This document shows positions 23,549 through 35,259 of a DNA stretch of 64,000 nucleotides, one piece after another. The number at the start of each line of letters is the position of its first letter. The first letter of the stretch is position 1. Both the position numbers and the translations under genes were made by a program. Below the pieces are notes generated by a model, which saw nothing but the letters and a program-made list of their open reading frames with translations, was not told the DNA's origin and ran no database searches. Origin of the DNA: Adineta vaga (taxonomy: Eukaryota > Rotifera); the NCBI GenBank assembly GCA_021613535.1, contig CP075492.1, positions 4,712,001 through 4,776,000 of the forward strand, read 5' to 3'.

Positions 23549-24620
23549 TCATATTGATTCAATGGCTGAAATAAGTTCTCGTTGAAGTATAGGAGTAGGA
23601 GCGATTTGATTTTTGTTCATACAACAATACGATTTCAATGAACTCCAGCATTGTTTTATAAAGAAATGTTTTACTTGACGACGAAAACGTGTCGATATTA
23701 TCAAAAATACATAGAAAGTTATCTAAACAAGAAAACAGAACCATCTCATTAATAATCCGTCTATTTCTTACCGCAAAATTTGCATTTAGAAGAAAAGCTG
23801 CTATCCGTGTACATAGATAACTAATCGCTAATTGCATTGAATCTTGTTCGTTTAAATCTGCATTTAATTGATATAATGAAACAAATAGAAAGGGTATACC
23901 AAGAACCAACAAACAACTAACACGCGCTAAAACCATGGCTGTCAATTGTCGATCTAATCGTCGTCGAATGATGGAAATTTGTCGACGAATAATTTGATAA
24001 ACATTTCGATAAGCTAATAAACTCATTGAAACTATAATTATCAATGGAAGAATACCATTTAAAATTGGATAAAAGATGAAAGAATAATATTTTTTAAGAA
24101 TAGGTTGATATATACTGCATCCTGCTGATGTACGAACTTCATAAAAAGCAATACAAAGTATTCCATGTAACATACCAGCACACAGATTGAAAATCGTCAG
24201 ACGATGTGCTAATTTCAATGTACTTTTCTGCCGAAAACCATATCGATGATGTGTACTAAGATATTGATCAATCGTCATACAACTTATCGTAAATAATGCA
24301 CAGAGGCTACATATTTGTGCAATCGCTGATCGAATTTTACACCAAAGTATCGACTCTTTCATTGGATCATAATCTAATGCAATAGCAGGCGAATGATAAA
24401 CATGTATAATAATAAGATAACCTAGATTTGTACATGATTCAACAATCAAATAAAAGCTACATTGATTTTTTCGAAAGATTCGTACATTTGTAAGTATAAT
24501 AATAATCAAAACATTGCCAAAAACTCCAACGATTAGATTAAATAAACCGGTATGAAAAGCAATTTGATTTGCAATTAATCGAGTATAATTTGCTGCTGAC
24601 ATTGAAAACTTTATTGACAT
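23549..24620 (-). CDS. Rhodopsin-like GPCR, copy 2
   Basis: Two exons (24620-23772, 23722-23549; 49-bp intron in TM7) give 340 residues. Seven transmembrane segments are visible, beginning at GLFNLIVGVFGNVLIIIIL. TM3 ends ISCMTIDQYLSTHHRY (DQY in place of DRY). The third loop has RRQISIIRRRLDRQLTAMVLAR, and TM7 resumes after the intron as ITFYVFLIISTRFRRQ. The intron position matches copy 1. The start may instead be Met7 (MSAANYTRL). Confidence 0.83.
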
Positions 24621-24931
24621 AATGAAAGTATTTTCTAGTGAGAAAATGTTTACAAAAGAATACTGTCACCAGTTGATGATTTAAAGTATACTTCGTTCTT
24701 GACATCTATGATTATAGTTTTTAATTAGACCAAAAATGAGAGGAATGCAATTGATTCCGTAATCACGAGGCTATATCATATTCAACCATTTAATATTAGA
24801 ATCTTGATAGGAAACAAAAGAAGCACGTATATAATTAAATAGAAATCTTATTTTGGAAAATTGCTTTAACTATACATATGCACGTTTGATTGATGGTAGA
24901 ACATTTTTTGAATTTTCATTGAGAATTCAAT
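24621..24931. other. Spacer between GPCR copy 2 and a Ly6-like relic
   Basis: About 310 bp with no gene recognised. Confidence 0.5.
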
Positions 24932-25151
24932 ATGTATCAATTATGCTATCTCGCTCTTCTATATACAGTATTGGCAAGTTTATGAGAAAGATGTCTTGAA
25001 ATCTAACTATAGTATACACTTCATTTTAGTTATAGACAATACAATCGCAATTCAATGCTATTCTTGTTATGAAACTTCGAATTGTAATGATCCATTTAAT
25101 AAGACTAAGAATGCTTTACAGACAATGAAGTCAACAAATGGTTGATGTTGG
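24932..25151 (+). pseudogene. Ly6/uPAR-like small secreted protein, interrupted
   Basis: Exon 1 (24932-24977) encodes a signal-like MYQLCYLALLYTVLA. Exon 2 starts at 25030 and reads IDNTIAIQCYSCYETSNCNDPF, the Cys pattern opening a three-finger (Ly6/uPAR) domain. The frame hits TGA at 25143 followed by TGT TGG and a good GTAAGC donor, suggesting the stop replaced a sense codon inside an exon. No downstream exon completes the domain. Probably a dead or partial copy. Confidence 0.5.
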
Positions 25152-25297
25152 GTAAGCGCTTTTTTCTTTATTGAACATAGAATGATCTGTGTTGCTCTTT
25201 TACGAATAATAACGTCATGGGAATGAAAGCAATTAGTTTGATCTTTTATTTCATCCTTTTTCTTGTTTTCATTTCATAGCGACTTGTTTCATTTTAT

Positions 25298-26302
25298 TCA
25301 CAAGTTTTCCTCTAGATCAGTAACAACATTTGCTTGCGGTACAATTTGATTTCTATTCGGATGTAATCCTCGACATTTTCGAGTAAGAAAAACTTTGACT
25401 TGTCGACGAAATCGTGATGATATAGTTAGAAATATATAAAAATTAATCGAATAATTCATGTAAAACAATGATAAAGTAATTGCTTCACATAATCGACTGA
25501 TTGCTAAACTGATTTGATCATTTTCATGAATAACTATATTAAGTTCACATAATGAATAGATCATATATGGTAGACCCAAGGTAATTAAACAGATCGAACG
25601 TATTAAAACCATGGCCGTTAATTGTCGATCTAATCGACGACGAAACAATGGAATTTGTCGACGAACAAGACGACGAACATTACGAAAAGCCAAGAAACTA
25701 AATGAACTAATCAGAAGAATCGGTACTCCACTTGCAAAGATCGGATAATAAAAAACTGAATAATATCTATTTAAAATCGAATTATAAACATGACATCCCA
25801 CAGATGAATCAATTCGTGTAAAAAATAATAATGGAATATTATGAAAGATGCCAAAGAGAATCGTTATAGAAACTAATTGATGTGCTAATTTCAATGTACT
25901 CATTTGTCGAAGTGAATATCGATGATTCGTTGATAAGTATTGATCAAATGCAGCGAAACAAACTGTTGCAAGTGATATTAAACAAAATACTTGAGTTAAC
26001 CACGATCGAATTCTACACCAAACATCGGACAAATGTACGGGATCAATGTGTAGAATATAAGTTAATATACGTGAACTGAATATCACTGAAAGTAAACCAA
26101 GATTAGCAATACATTCGGTAATTAAATAAAATGCACATCGATTTCTGCGAAATAGTCGAAGACCAGTAAGAATAAGTATGATACAAATATTACTAAATAA
26201 TCCACTAAACATAATAATTACACTGATGTAGAATTCATATTGTTGGGAAAATTTGAATATTTGTTCTGCAATGATTGTTGATGAAGATGAAAGGCTCTTC
26301 AT
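25298..26302 (-). CDS. Rhodopsin-like GPCR, copy 3, intronless
   Basis: A single exon of 334 residues. The layout is as in copies 1 and 2: TM1 at ISVIIMFSGLFSNICIILIL, TM3 end FAAFDQYLSTNHRYSL (DQY for DRY), loop RRQIPLFRRRLDRQLTAMVLIR, and TM7 MNYSINFYIFLTISSRFRRQ. The TM7 intron present in copies 1 and 2 is absent and coding runs straight through. The start MKSLSSSSTIIAEQ agrees with copy 1. Confidence 0.87.
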   Translation of the reverse strand: MKSLSSSSTIIAEQIFKFSQQYEFYISVIIMFSGLFSNICIILILTGLRLFRRNRCAFYLITECIANLGLLSVIFSSRILTYILHIDPVHLSDVWCRIRSWLTQVFCLISLATVCFAAFDQYLSTNHRYSLRQMSTLKLAHQLVSITILFGIFHNIPLLFFTRIDSSVGCHVYNSILNRYYSVFYYPIFASGVPILLISSFSFLAFRNVRRLVRRQIPLFRRRLDRQLTAMVLIRSICLITLGLPYMIYSLCELNIVIHENDQISLAISRLCEAITLSLFYMNYSINFYIFLTISSRFRRQVKVFLTRKCRGLHPNRNQIVPQANVVTDLEENL

Positions 26303-26784
26303 TGATGATGACAGTTTTTTTTAAATAATAATGTTCTGCAATGAATGTAACATGTGATAGAAATGTATTATTAGCTCTTTACTGCTAATTACCGAAGCTA
26401 AAGAAACAAGAGAGGCTATTCATTTTTTTGAAAATAAAATTGTCATGAAGATGTCAAATAAACATATAGTAATTATTTTATATGACATCGAATGAAAGTT
26501 CAGAGAAAAGATGCATTGATAATTATAATAATATTCTTTACATAGAGTACAGGATCGAATATTGTTCTGTTTTTTTTTAAATAATTACTGAATTCTTTCT
26601 ATTCGGATTCTAATTGACATATGGTTTATTTAAACGAAGCATTCGTGCAAAAGTAATCAACATTTTCTGAATGTTCTGTTGTGAAAATTATCATTAATGT
26701 GTAAAATATTCCTTTGTAAAAGGACTTTAATTGAAAGTGTCTTTATTTTATTCAAACTACAAAGTGCAAGTATTCATTTAGCCT
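26303..26784. other. Spacer
   Basis: About 480 bp between same-strand minus genes, containing the 5' flank of GPCR copy 3. Nothing else was seen. Confidence 0.5.
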
Positions 26785-27788
26785 TTATGATTTAATGATT
26801 AGTCGTGCGGGTGTTTGTTGGGTAGAGAGTTTCATTGTAAGATGATTGAAAAGTGAATGTAATTGTCGAGTTTTTTGCCAATTATTCAATGGAAGAGTAT
26901 GAGAGAGAGAGATTCTTGAATTGCCATTGTGAAATAGAATCGATCAAGATATGGAACATGTCGATGAAGAATATCAGCGAGTGAATCAATGTTAATATCA
27001 TTGACATCGGAAAGAGAGCCGAAAAGGGAAAAATGTTTTAAATTTGGTACGAGAGAAAGAAGTACATCAATAATTTGACCGTAAGAATATGTTGTACAAT
27101 CTAAACGAAGCTCGAAATATCGAAGAGATAGATGAGAAGCGAATTCACAGAATGATTTCGGTGGTCGAGCAAAATGACGAATAAATTCTAATTGTAATCG
27201 AATCAATGATGGACAACAATGAAGTATTTGTGGATAAACACGTGGCTCACTGATTCTCACATTTATAATACGCAATGATGAAACATTTGTCCACTGTTGT
27301 TTGTCTTTAAATGGAATTAAGTTCAAACAACAAGAACGAAGTGATGGATATGCATTTGTAAAGACAAAATGAGATGATGATACTGAATAACAGAAATATT
27401 GAACCGGTGGTTTACAGGTAGAAAATGATTGGAGAAGAGGAAGAAACTGTTGAATTGATTGGCATTGATCACGATTTGGTTCAGCGTATAATGAAAGCGA
27501 ACGAAGAGCTGAAAATGAAGATAAATCTAATGAATCGACATGTTTCACATTGAGTATCACGATACGAGAGGCAAAAAAACGAAAGGCTAAAGAATGCGTT
27601 TCTTCTTTGATTGTTATATCACCATAGAGATTACTTAATGTAGCAAGAATTGATGCGAATCGTTCATTAAGGTTGTAAAAACCATCGTAAAGATCTCGAA
27701 CGGATAAATAATCAAAAATATCATAAAATAATTCATCTGGTAAAGTTTCTAATGTAGAAACAAACGATGTTGTATTTTCATTCATCAC
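26785..27788 (-). pseudogene. F-box/LRR-like gene with a one-base frameshift near its 3' end
   Basis: The upstream frame (from 27788) encodes about 285 good residues: an F-box (LETLPDELFYDIFDYLSVRDL) and degenerate leucine-rich repeats (SLRIINVRISEPRVYPQIL, HCCPSLIRLQLEFIRHF). After YLDRFYF the frame ends at 26886, while the shifted frame continues for about 45 coding-like residues (LPLNNWQKTRQLHSLFNHL) to a stop at 26785. One missing T in TATTTCAC near 26930 explains it. If the indel is a sequencing error, the gene is intact at about 334 residues. Confidence 0.65.
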
Positions 27789-29380
27789 ACTTTTTCGAAA
27801 AAAAATAGAAAGGTATGTTTATATGTAACGACACCAATCATCTTCCGATTCTGTAAATAGTTACTTCATTCCGATATGTTGAAGAGTGACATCTCTAACA
27901 AAAGCAAAGCAATCAATGACATGCACTTGATATAAATAGCAAGGATGTGTTATAGCTTGAGAAAATTCGTTCAATATAAGAATCTGACATGTTATCAGTA
28001 AGTATAATCAGTATTTGAGATTAGTGTACTTTCTCATGCAACATAGATGATTGAATGAATAGAACTAATATCATTATTAATATGCTAATATTGCAGGTTA
28101 TACTCTATCTGTATACATTTCATTAAATAAAGTGTCTTTGACCATATATCTAACGACACAAAACAGGCTTCAAGTATTTGCTTAGACTCTCATTGATTCA
28201 TATCATAGATAGAAAATCTACTTTTTACTGGCCAGATTGAAGAGAATTAGTCATTCAAAAGAAGCCAGCCTCAGATAATTAGTATCTGATCAGACTTATC
28301 AATATGCACATATGTCATACTCAATTCAAAGTGTTTTGGTAGTTAGTCGAATATCAGGTTTGATTATTCGTCATAAGATACGACAAGTGTGGAATTAATT
28401 TAGATGTATCATAGTTTTGTCGAATTTATTTTCAACGTTTTAAAATAAAATAAAGAACTCGTAGAATTATAGTTTTGTGCATTCACATTGGCGATAGTCT
28501 TGGAGAATAAAATTAGGGAGAAATAAATGTCATTCAAATTTGTAACTTTACGTTGATCTATGAGTGTTTGAAAGAGATATCAGTTAATTGACAAGGCATG
28601 ATTTGCAAAATAAAATGATTTTTTCTTGAATGTTGCATTAAGAATATATAAAAAGAGCACATATATGTTTTGAACAACGGAGCTTCAGATGATTCTGGTT
28701 CATGAATTTCGTTTTTAAGGTCACAAATCAACGGAAGGAACGTATGTCAGATGATGAGTGAAGATACAGTTTCTATCAGAGCTCCGCGTGGGGTGGGATG
28801 GGATGAGATGGAATTATCCGATTCCACACTCACATCCTGATCTCTACCCGTACTGTACACCAATTATCTATTGAGAATTTCTTCTAATTGATCGCATCAG
28901 TATTATTGATCTTTACTGTCCGTAATTAGATTGAATTACTGCAAAAGTTCGAGGGAAGTAAGATAGGATACTTTTTTTTTCAAAATGAGATCGGCAGACT
29001 TTGAGTTGCAAAGTCGACGAATGAAACATGATCGAGACTAAAACAGTACACATTGTTCGAATCTAGAAGCTAAAAAATCAAAAGAAAATTTTCGAGAAAA
29101 AGATGAAAACTTTCCTATCAACTTAATAATATAATAATATGCTACTGAGCTACTTTTAGAAATCAAAGTGGAATGCGTAAAAGTATGCCAACATAATTAG
29201 AAAAGAGATAACAGATTGAAAATGATCTCAACAATGTTAATACATAGAGCGACATTGACAAACACTTAATGATAGTAAAAAAGAATACATATATGAGTTT
29301 ATATACGATACTGACGTTTTTATTTAATTTTATTGTTCGCATAGTTTGAAGATGACGAAGCTAAATAAATAGTGATAAAT
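27789..29380. other. Gene-poor region
   Basis: About 1.6 kb. A G-rich patch near 28787-28812 (GTGGGGTGGGATGGGATGAG) is followed by an imperfect complementary stretch near 28825-28840. No frame with coding character, RNA gene or repeat family was recognised. Confidence 0.5.
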
Positions 29381-30093
29381 GTAAGAGGACTTCATTTATG
29401 ACATCAGCAATGACAAGTACGATACTAGGTGGAACTATATCTCGAATTATGGGTAATAGTGTAGAAGGACAATTGTATACAAGACATATTGTTAATCAAC
29501 GTGATCAAGATATTGGCATGATGATTGTTGAAGGTAGTGTCGATTCAGCAGTTACTCTGATTTAAACCGGCATATGTACAAATTAAAACTAATGGAGTTC
29601 AAGTCACCAGTAATATTCAACTTCAATCAAAAAAGAATACAGGTGGTATTCATTGTATCAACGGTTTCGAAATCAAAAAAGCATACCTTTCGACAGAAAC
29701 AGCTGATGTCGGACCATTATCGAAGGTTACTGAACAACATAAGAAAAAGTATCGTTTGTTTTGCTAGGAATTACTTACAACTACTAGACTATATGCACCT
29801 TGCTTCTATTCGCCAACGCTAACACGTCTCACGTCATATCTAAATGGAATTTGAATAGCGATTACTTTCGTGATACGATATCTTTAGCAGGACATACGTA
29901 TGGCTATCGCTTATGTCAAATCAATAGAAGTCGACTGTGTAATTTATTGGATGTTTATGAAAAATATGAACATTTAGGAAATGTTGAATATTGTAAAAAT
30001 CGAATCAAATACAATCAAATTTGTATTTCAAAAGTCAGCAGAAACGCAAGAAGTCGAACGATCTTCTTTCACTTTAGTACAATCGCGGCATAG
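29381..30093 (+). pseudogene. Degenerate coding-like block of unknown origin
   Basis: Coding-like stretches appear in successive plus-strand frames with stops between: MTSAMTSTILGGTISRIMGN, then VQIKTNGVQVTSNIQ, then the frame at 29800-30093. They do not join through plausible splice sites and no family was recognised. It reads like an eroded gene, but chance open frames cannot be excluded. Confidence 0.3.
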
Positions 30094-30422
30094 ATTTGGG
30101 TTTCCAAAAATGCTCTATTACGATTGGTTACTTGACTTAATATAGGCTTGTATTTCTAAATACGGTTTTTTCCAACATAATAAATGTTTATGACAAACGT
30201 CATATAACCTGTACAAAAATATGTGCATACTGTCTTCGTTTTTCACAACATGTTTTGAGTTATTTTTCTCTTCGCATTTCTACAGTTGAATAATATAGTC
30301 AATCAAGCTATGACACTTTCAATTAAACAGAAGTTTATTTATTCAATAATTAAATCACGATTGTGAGTCTTTTCTGTTACGATATTATATATAAAAGAAG
30401 TACATTGATCTCGAGAGATTAA
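30094..30422. other. Spacer
   Basis: About 330 bp with no gene. It includes an AATAAA on the minus strand near 30340 that could serve the short minus frame that follows. Confidence 0.45.
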
Positions 30423-30656
30423 TTAAGCGGTTACTCGAGGAATTCGTATTGTTAAACTTGCTGGTGCAACTTGTCTTGTGAATCGATGTAGATGTAAGAA
30501 ATTGGTTAATTTGTTGCGTAGATCAGATAATGAAAAAAGATAAACAAATGATTCATTCTTATTTGAAAAAGGGACTACAGAAGAATAGATGAAGGTCTTT
30601 GCATCGTGAAAGAACAAAAAGTGATTTATTTTCTTACGACTATAGAATGCAAACAT
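30423..30656 (-). CDS. Possible short hypothetical protein, 77 residues
   Basis: An ATG-initiated frame with mixed hydrophobic and basic composition (SLSDLRNKLTNFLHLHRF, ending IRIPRVTA). It matches no recognised family. Coding status rests only on length, composition and a downstream poly(A)-like signal. Confidence 0.25.
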   Translation of the reverse strand: MFAFYSRKKINHFLFFHDAKTFIYSSVVPFSNKNESFVYLFSLSDLRNKLTNFLHLHRFTRQVAPASLTIRIPRVTA

Positions 30657-30813
30657 TGATAAGGTTTCTATCGATGTTGACTCATCGAGAAAAAAATAGC
30701 TTCACTGTCTTCCTACCACGTGTTTATATTTTATTTTGATTTTCTCTTTTCGTGTTGGCGTTTAACCTTTTTTAGACGAAAAAAAAGCATTGTAACATTT
30801 TCATTGATTCAAA

Positions 30814-32356
30814 ATGTCTGCAACACAACTTGATAATGAGCAAACGAATGCATCTCGAACTGGTCCATTTAGCTTCATTGCAAATACTTATATGCATAGT
30901 GATTCGATTAATGAAGCCAGTGCGTCGCTTACTCCAGTTGTTAATAATAATGGAAATTCTTCAACATGGGTCGAGTCATTAACTTGTTTAGATCGGCTAC
31001 TTTGCGGTAGTTTACTTCGGTTATGTTATCTTATTATTGATATTATTCTTCTTATTCTTGGTCTTTATTATGGCAAAACAACATGCATTTCCTCCAGTAA
31101 ACTTGTATCCATATCTATAACTATACTTGTTTTTGGTAGTCTTGAATTGGCTGCTATATTAATATATTTTATACGCAACTGGACTGTACGGCAAACGATA
31201 TGGTCCGGAGAGAGAGAACCTAATGGAATTCTATTACGAAATCTTTTACATTTTCTTCGATTTATATGTATTTGTATTGGTACAGGTTTTGTATTTTCGT
31301 CGAAAGCACCTCTTACTAACGATTGTGAAATTCTTCGTTTTTATCTTGGTATTGTATGTTTTGGTACATTTGCTGTATGGTTTATTCCACCATGCAAAGC
31401 ATTACTTCCTGTTCGACGATCATTGGTTTCCGAAATTATCATTCGTTTGGTCTTAAGTATTGGGACATGTTTCTATTTAGGTTTTGTCATATATGCTATG
31501 CTCAAAGTCAATAGCTCCGAATGTGTTTATAAAAGAATCGAAGATCTCTATTTTCATGCACCACTCAAATCATTTGCTTTTATTGGTCTTCTTCTAACCG
31601 GTTGTATTTTAGGCGATAGAGTTCTTGATGGAATTATCAATCAACTATTCTATCGTCTGCCGCGTGTACAAAAACTTATCCTTTATCTATCTGCTATTCG
31701 TTACATGATCGCTTATTTGATAACAATTTTTTGTGTCTATTATTTTTCTGTCGGAGCTGTTCTTCTTTTTCAACCTCGATCAGGTAGTTCCTGCCGTCAA
31801 ATCGCTCCTGGATTGTACAAGACTCTATTCGTATGGCAAATCATTTGTGTTTTCTGGCCAATCATCATTTGGCCACTAGCATGTCTTATTTGTTGTCTTG
31901 GCGTTGCAATTGGTACCTGCATTGCTCAGTGTTTACCAGCGTCGATTACTGTTCCAATTCTCGAAATGATTGAGGTATAGATTATTTTCAATATTTACCA
32001 TCTAAATATTTTTTATTCTTCTCAGCAAAGACTTCCTGCTGCTGCTGGCACAACATACGCAAATCCTCCAGCGTCACAAAATATGATCGACGCTTTACCA
32101 GATGTCATTTTTGGTCAAACTACCGATGAATTCGATCAAAAGGAATGGTTAGTAAAAGCATGTATAAAAATTTTGTGTGAATGATTTTTTTAAAATTTTT
32201 TCTAGTGTTATTTGTAGAATGGAATATGAACCAAACGAACAAGTGAAAAAATTACCATGTGGTCATCTTTTTCACGCAAATTGTGTTACCAGATGGCTTG
32301 TAAGGACTCGAGTATGTCCTACGTGTCGTCAACGCATTACATCTGATGATTTATAG
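30814..32356 (+). CDS. Multi-pass membrane RING-H2 ubiquitin ligase
   Basis: Three exons (30814-31974, 32026-32147, 32206-32356) join in frame to 477 residues. After an 80-residue polar N-terminus come about ten hydrophobic segments (LCYLIIDIILLILGLYYG, LVSISITILVFGSLELAAILIYF, and others to PIIIWPLACLICCLGVAIGTC). A cytosolic RING-H2 finger ends the protein: CVICRMEY...LPCGHLFHANCVTRWL...CPTCRQ, with all eight ligands present and the first Cys completed across the last splice junction. The layout suggests an ER or endomembrane E3; the substrate is unknown. Confidence 0.87.
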
Positions 32357-32728
32357 AATATTTTCATCACTCTTCATATTTTTTATAAACACGATTTACA
32401 ATGATCATGACGAATAGTTCATATCATAACACACAGACTTTAACTTGATTTTTAGCACACTTTCATGTACGTTTATTAATGTCTAATCCCCATCACAGAA
32501 ATTTGTTTCAATATAGAGAATTCCATATGGAATAAAAACTTGTACATTGATAAATAATCAAAAATTTGTTGCAAAATATTTTCGGAGTGATTCACAGCTT
32601 GACCTATACATATTGTGTAAGTTGAATAACTAACATTTTCAAGAACTGTAATTCTTCACATTTCTTCATATAACAGAAAGTAGAATGAATTAATGTCAAA
32701 AGAACGTTTTATTATTTAATAATTATAA
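32357..32728. other. Spacer between convergent 3' ends
   Basis: About 370 bp, AT-rich, with no gene recognised. Confidence 0.55.
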
Positions 32729-34307
32729 TCAAACAGTTGTTTTTTCTACAGAACAACTAATATAAACATATCGTACAATACGGACTGGTTTCTTTTGCTT
32801 TTTACATCGATTTTGTCGACGTTTAGTATCAGCTAGATTGATATTAAAACCATATTTTAATATATCCATTAGAATCACAAATAATGTAACAAAACTCATA
32901 GACATGATTGCAATACAGGCAAATGATCGAGAAATGATCTGGAAAACAGTTGTTCGACCTGAATAACTGCTGCCAAAGCATAGGCATGTATAACTAAGTC
33001 GTAATGGTTGATAAACACCATTATTATAGCATGTGATATTCTTACAATAATTTATTTTTGTTTGACAACGATAATCTTGCCAACCAGAGGCGCATGAACA
33101 TATAAATCTTGTATTTGATATTCGATTACACATACTGAGAGAGAAGAAATAATCTCTTCTGTTAACAACTGTTTAGTTTATAGATCTATACCATTAGTAA
33201 AGCAAGTATCTGATTGACACAGTTGACTCTCATACAGACAATTTGTTTTCATAGATTCAGATAAACATTGACATGTATAGCCAAGTAATGTACTATTATC
33301 ATTGGCACAGGTATCATTGTTTTGACAAGGTTGTAGAATATCACATGGGAAGTTCGATTGATTAAAGAATAAACCAATTTGTAGTGTTTTTGGACAGCTA
33401 GATATAAAGAAGAGACTTGATCATGATGGAATACTTGTCTGGATATTATGTGTAGATTTTGATACTACAAATATAACAGTTACTTTCAACAAATGGATGA
33501 ACAGTAAACACGCTTTGATATTACTTGAAACTATCGTTGATGTTATCAAGGTTTGGGAAGTTATTTTTCATCTTTTGAAAAGATGAATACATAAATTATC
33601 ATGAATAAGAAACTTACCATAGGATTTATTGATAAATCGAAATTTTTGAATTCGATGATTGTCAGTATTAGCAACGAAAAGATTGTCATAACTGTCAAAC
33701 CTGAGACGAAGTGAGCCTGCTAGTTGATTAGACCGTTATAGATCTCACAAATATACATGTATTCATTCGTATCAAGAATAATGTCAGAGGGATCATTCAG
33801 TGTAATTCTATATGATGTTCCATTACGAGCTACAGTTATCCATTCTTTGAGCTGCTATTGAGAGATGTCTTCATTACTTTATGCTTGTATTCAAACCATA
33901 CTAGAAATCCATTGTTCTCTTGGCATGTAATATAGAAAGTGTTGTCAGTTTTGATAAACAATCGCCAAGATTTACCACCTAATACCTGATTCGTTAGAAA
34001 ATTAGTAGCATTAGAATTCTATGTTGCACATGGACTGAATTTTAGGTGATTATAAGGTAGTTCTACAAAATAAAAGAATAAACTTATAATAACCATTTCA
34101 AAGTCGATTGTTATTATTTATGTCAAAACTTCACATATCTAATATTTTATTCTACGAATAAAGACAATTCTACGTCATTAAATTAATTCAATTTGAAGTT
34201 ACAGAGATAGAAAATAAACCGAAAATTGATTTATTACCTGTAATTTGTGATGAATCGATTATCAAAAGAAGAATTACGTATGATAGTTGATTATTTTTCA
34301 AATTCAT
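32729..34307 (-). pseudogene. NHL-repeat plus EGF membrane protein, decayed
   Basis: A plausible first exon (34307-34238) encodes a signal peptide (MNLKNNQLSYVILLLIIDSS). Further on, minus-strand frames carry NHL-repeat material (SLRLRFDSYDNLFVANTDNH, LNDPSDIILDTNEYMY) but with stops and frame changes between pieces. EGF-like segments (ILQPCQNNDTCANDN, FICSCASGWQDYRCQ, CYNNGVY) and a final transmembrane helix with basic tail (32729-33133) are still readable. The original was probably an NHL-EGF single-pass receptor. At least three in-frame stops or shifts argue against function, although the 3' exon is still open. Confidence 0.6.
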
Positions 34308-35259
34308 TTTTCTTCCCATCTTCTCAAATCGATTGATAGCAAATCAATGATGACAATGGAAAAAGTTAACTGATTCAACTCATTCAGAAGATATAAAAGG
34401 GATACGTTCGGATAATTCAAAATGAAATTTTATTTAGTAGAAAATGGCGTTTGCAATCATGCGAACAAAATCAACATTAGACGATGAAAAAAAAAACAAG
34501 AACTATTTTACGAGGTTTTTGTTGAGAGTGTGTCAATCATTCATAACTATCGGATCAGAAAATTTGGTTGATAGACCGTCATTTAATAAAAATTTCTAAT
34601 TATCAAGGAAAGGGATAGAGTAACATATAATATTTAGTACGTCAAAGCTTGAACCTTTTTTCGTTTCAACGATGTTTGCCATTTCAACAGTTTCTATACT
34701 ATGTTTTGCTATTTAGGTAAAAAAGTGGCAATTATAAAGTAATATTACCAAAACGAACATTCAATAGTTAGATGGATAAATAAATTGAATAGCGACATAT
34801 TCTTTTTAATTATGAATATTAAACTAGTATAGTCGAAAACAAATAGACGAGAAGAATCTAGTTAAGAACGGAGAAACTGTAAATCAGTGATTACATACTT
34901 ATTAGTTCTATGCTGAATGTACGATTATTTAACGGACTATATGGCCAAAGGAATAAAAATACATGTTTGCTTTATAATTCTATCTAATGATGTTGATCGA
35001 TATTTTGGTATATACAATCATATACCGAATACGTTTATTTCGATGAATATGAAAACTAGTTTGAATATGACTTTTTCATATCATAATAATCGAGAAACTT
35101 CAATCAAGAAAAAAAGGCAGAAGAATGCAATAATAATAAGCTGTTCGGTTATTGAAAAACTGATCGCATAACAATGTATATTTGAGACCCATAAACGTAT
35201 ATTAAATGAGAAACATATCGAAGTCAAAATTGTTATAATTTGTGTTTGGAGAAGAAGGA
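34308..35259. other. Gene-poor spacer
   Basis: About 950 bp downstream of the large receptor. The 84-codon plus frame at 34917-35171 shows no domain and is treated as chance. Confidence 0.5.

Noticed and set aside
28787-28845. G-rich patch followed by an imperfect complementary stretch, a possible hairpin or transposon end
   Set aside because: Pairing needs several gaps, there is no target-site duplication or second terminus, and no linked coding sequence.
34917-35171. 84-codon plus-strand frame downstream of the giant receptor
   Set aside because: No domain, biased simple composition, and an isolated position; most likely chance.
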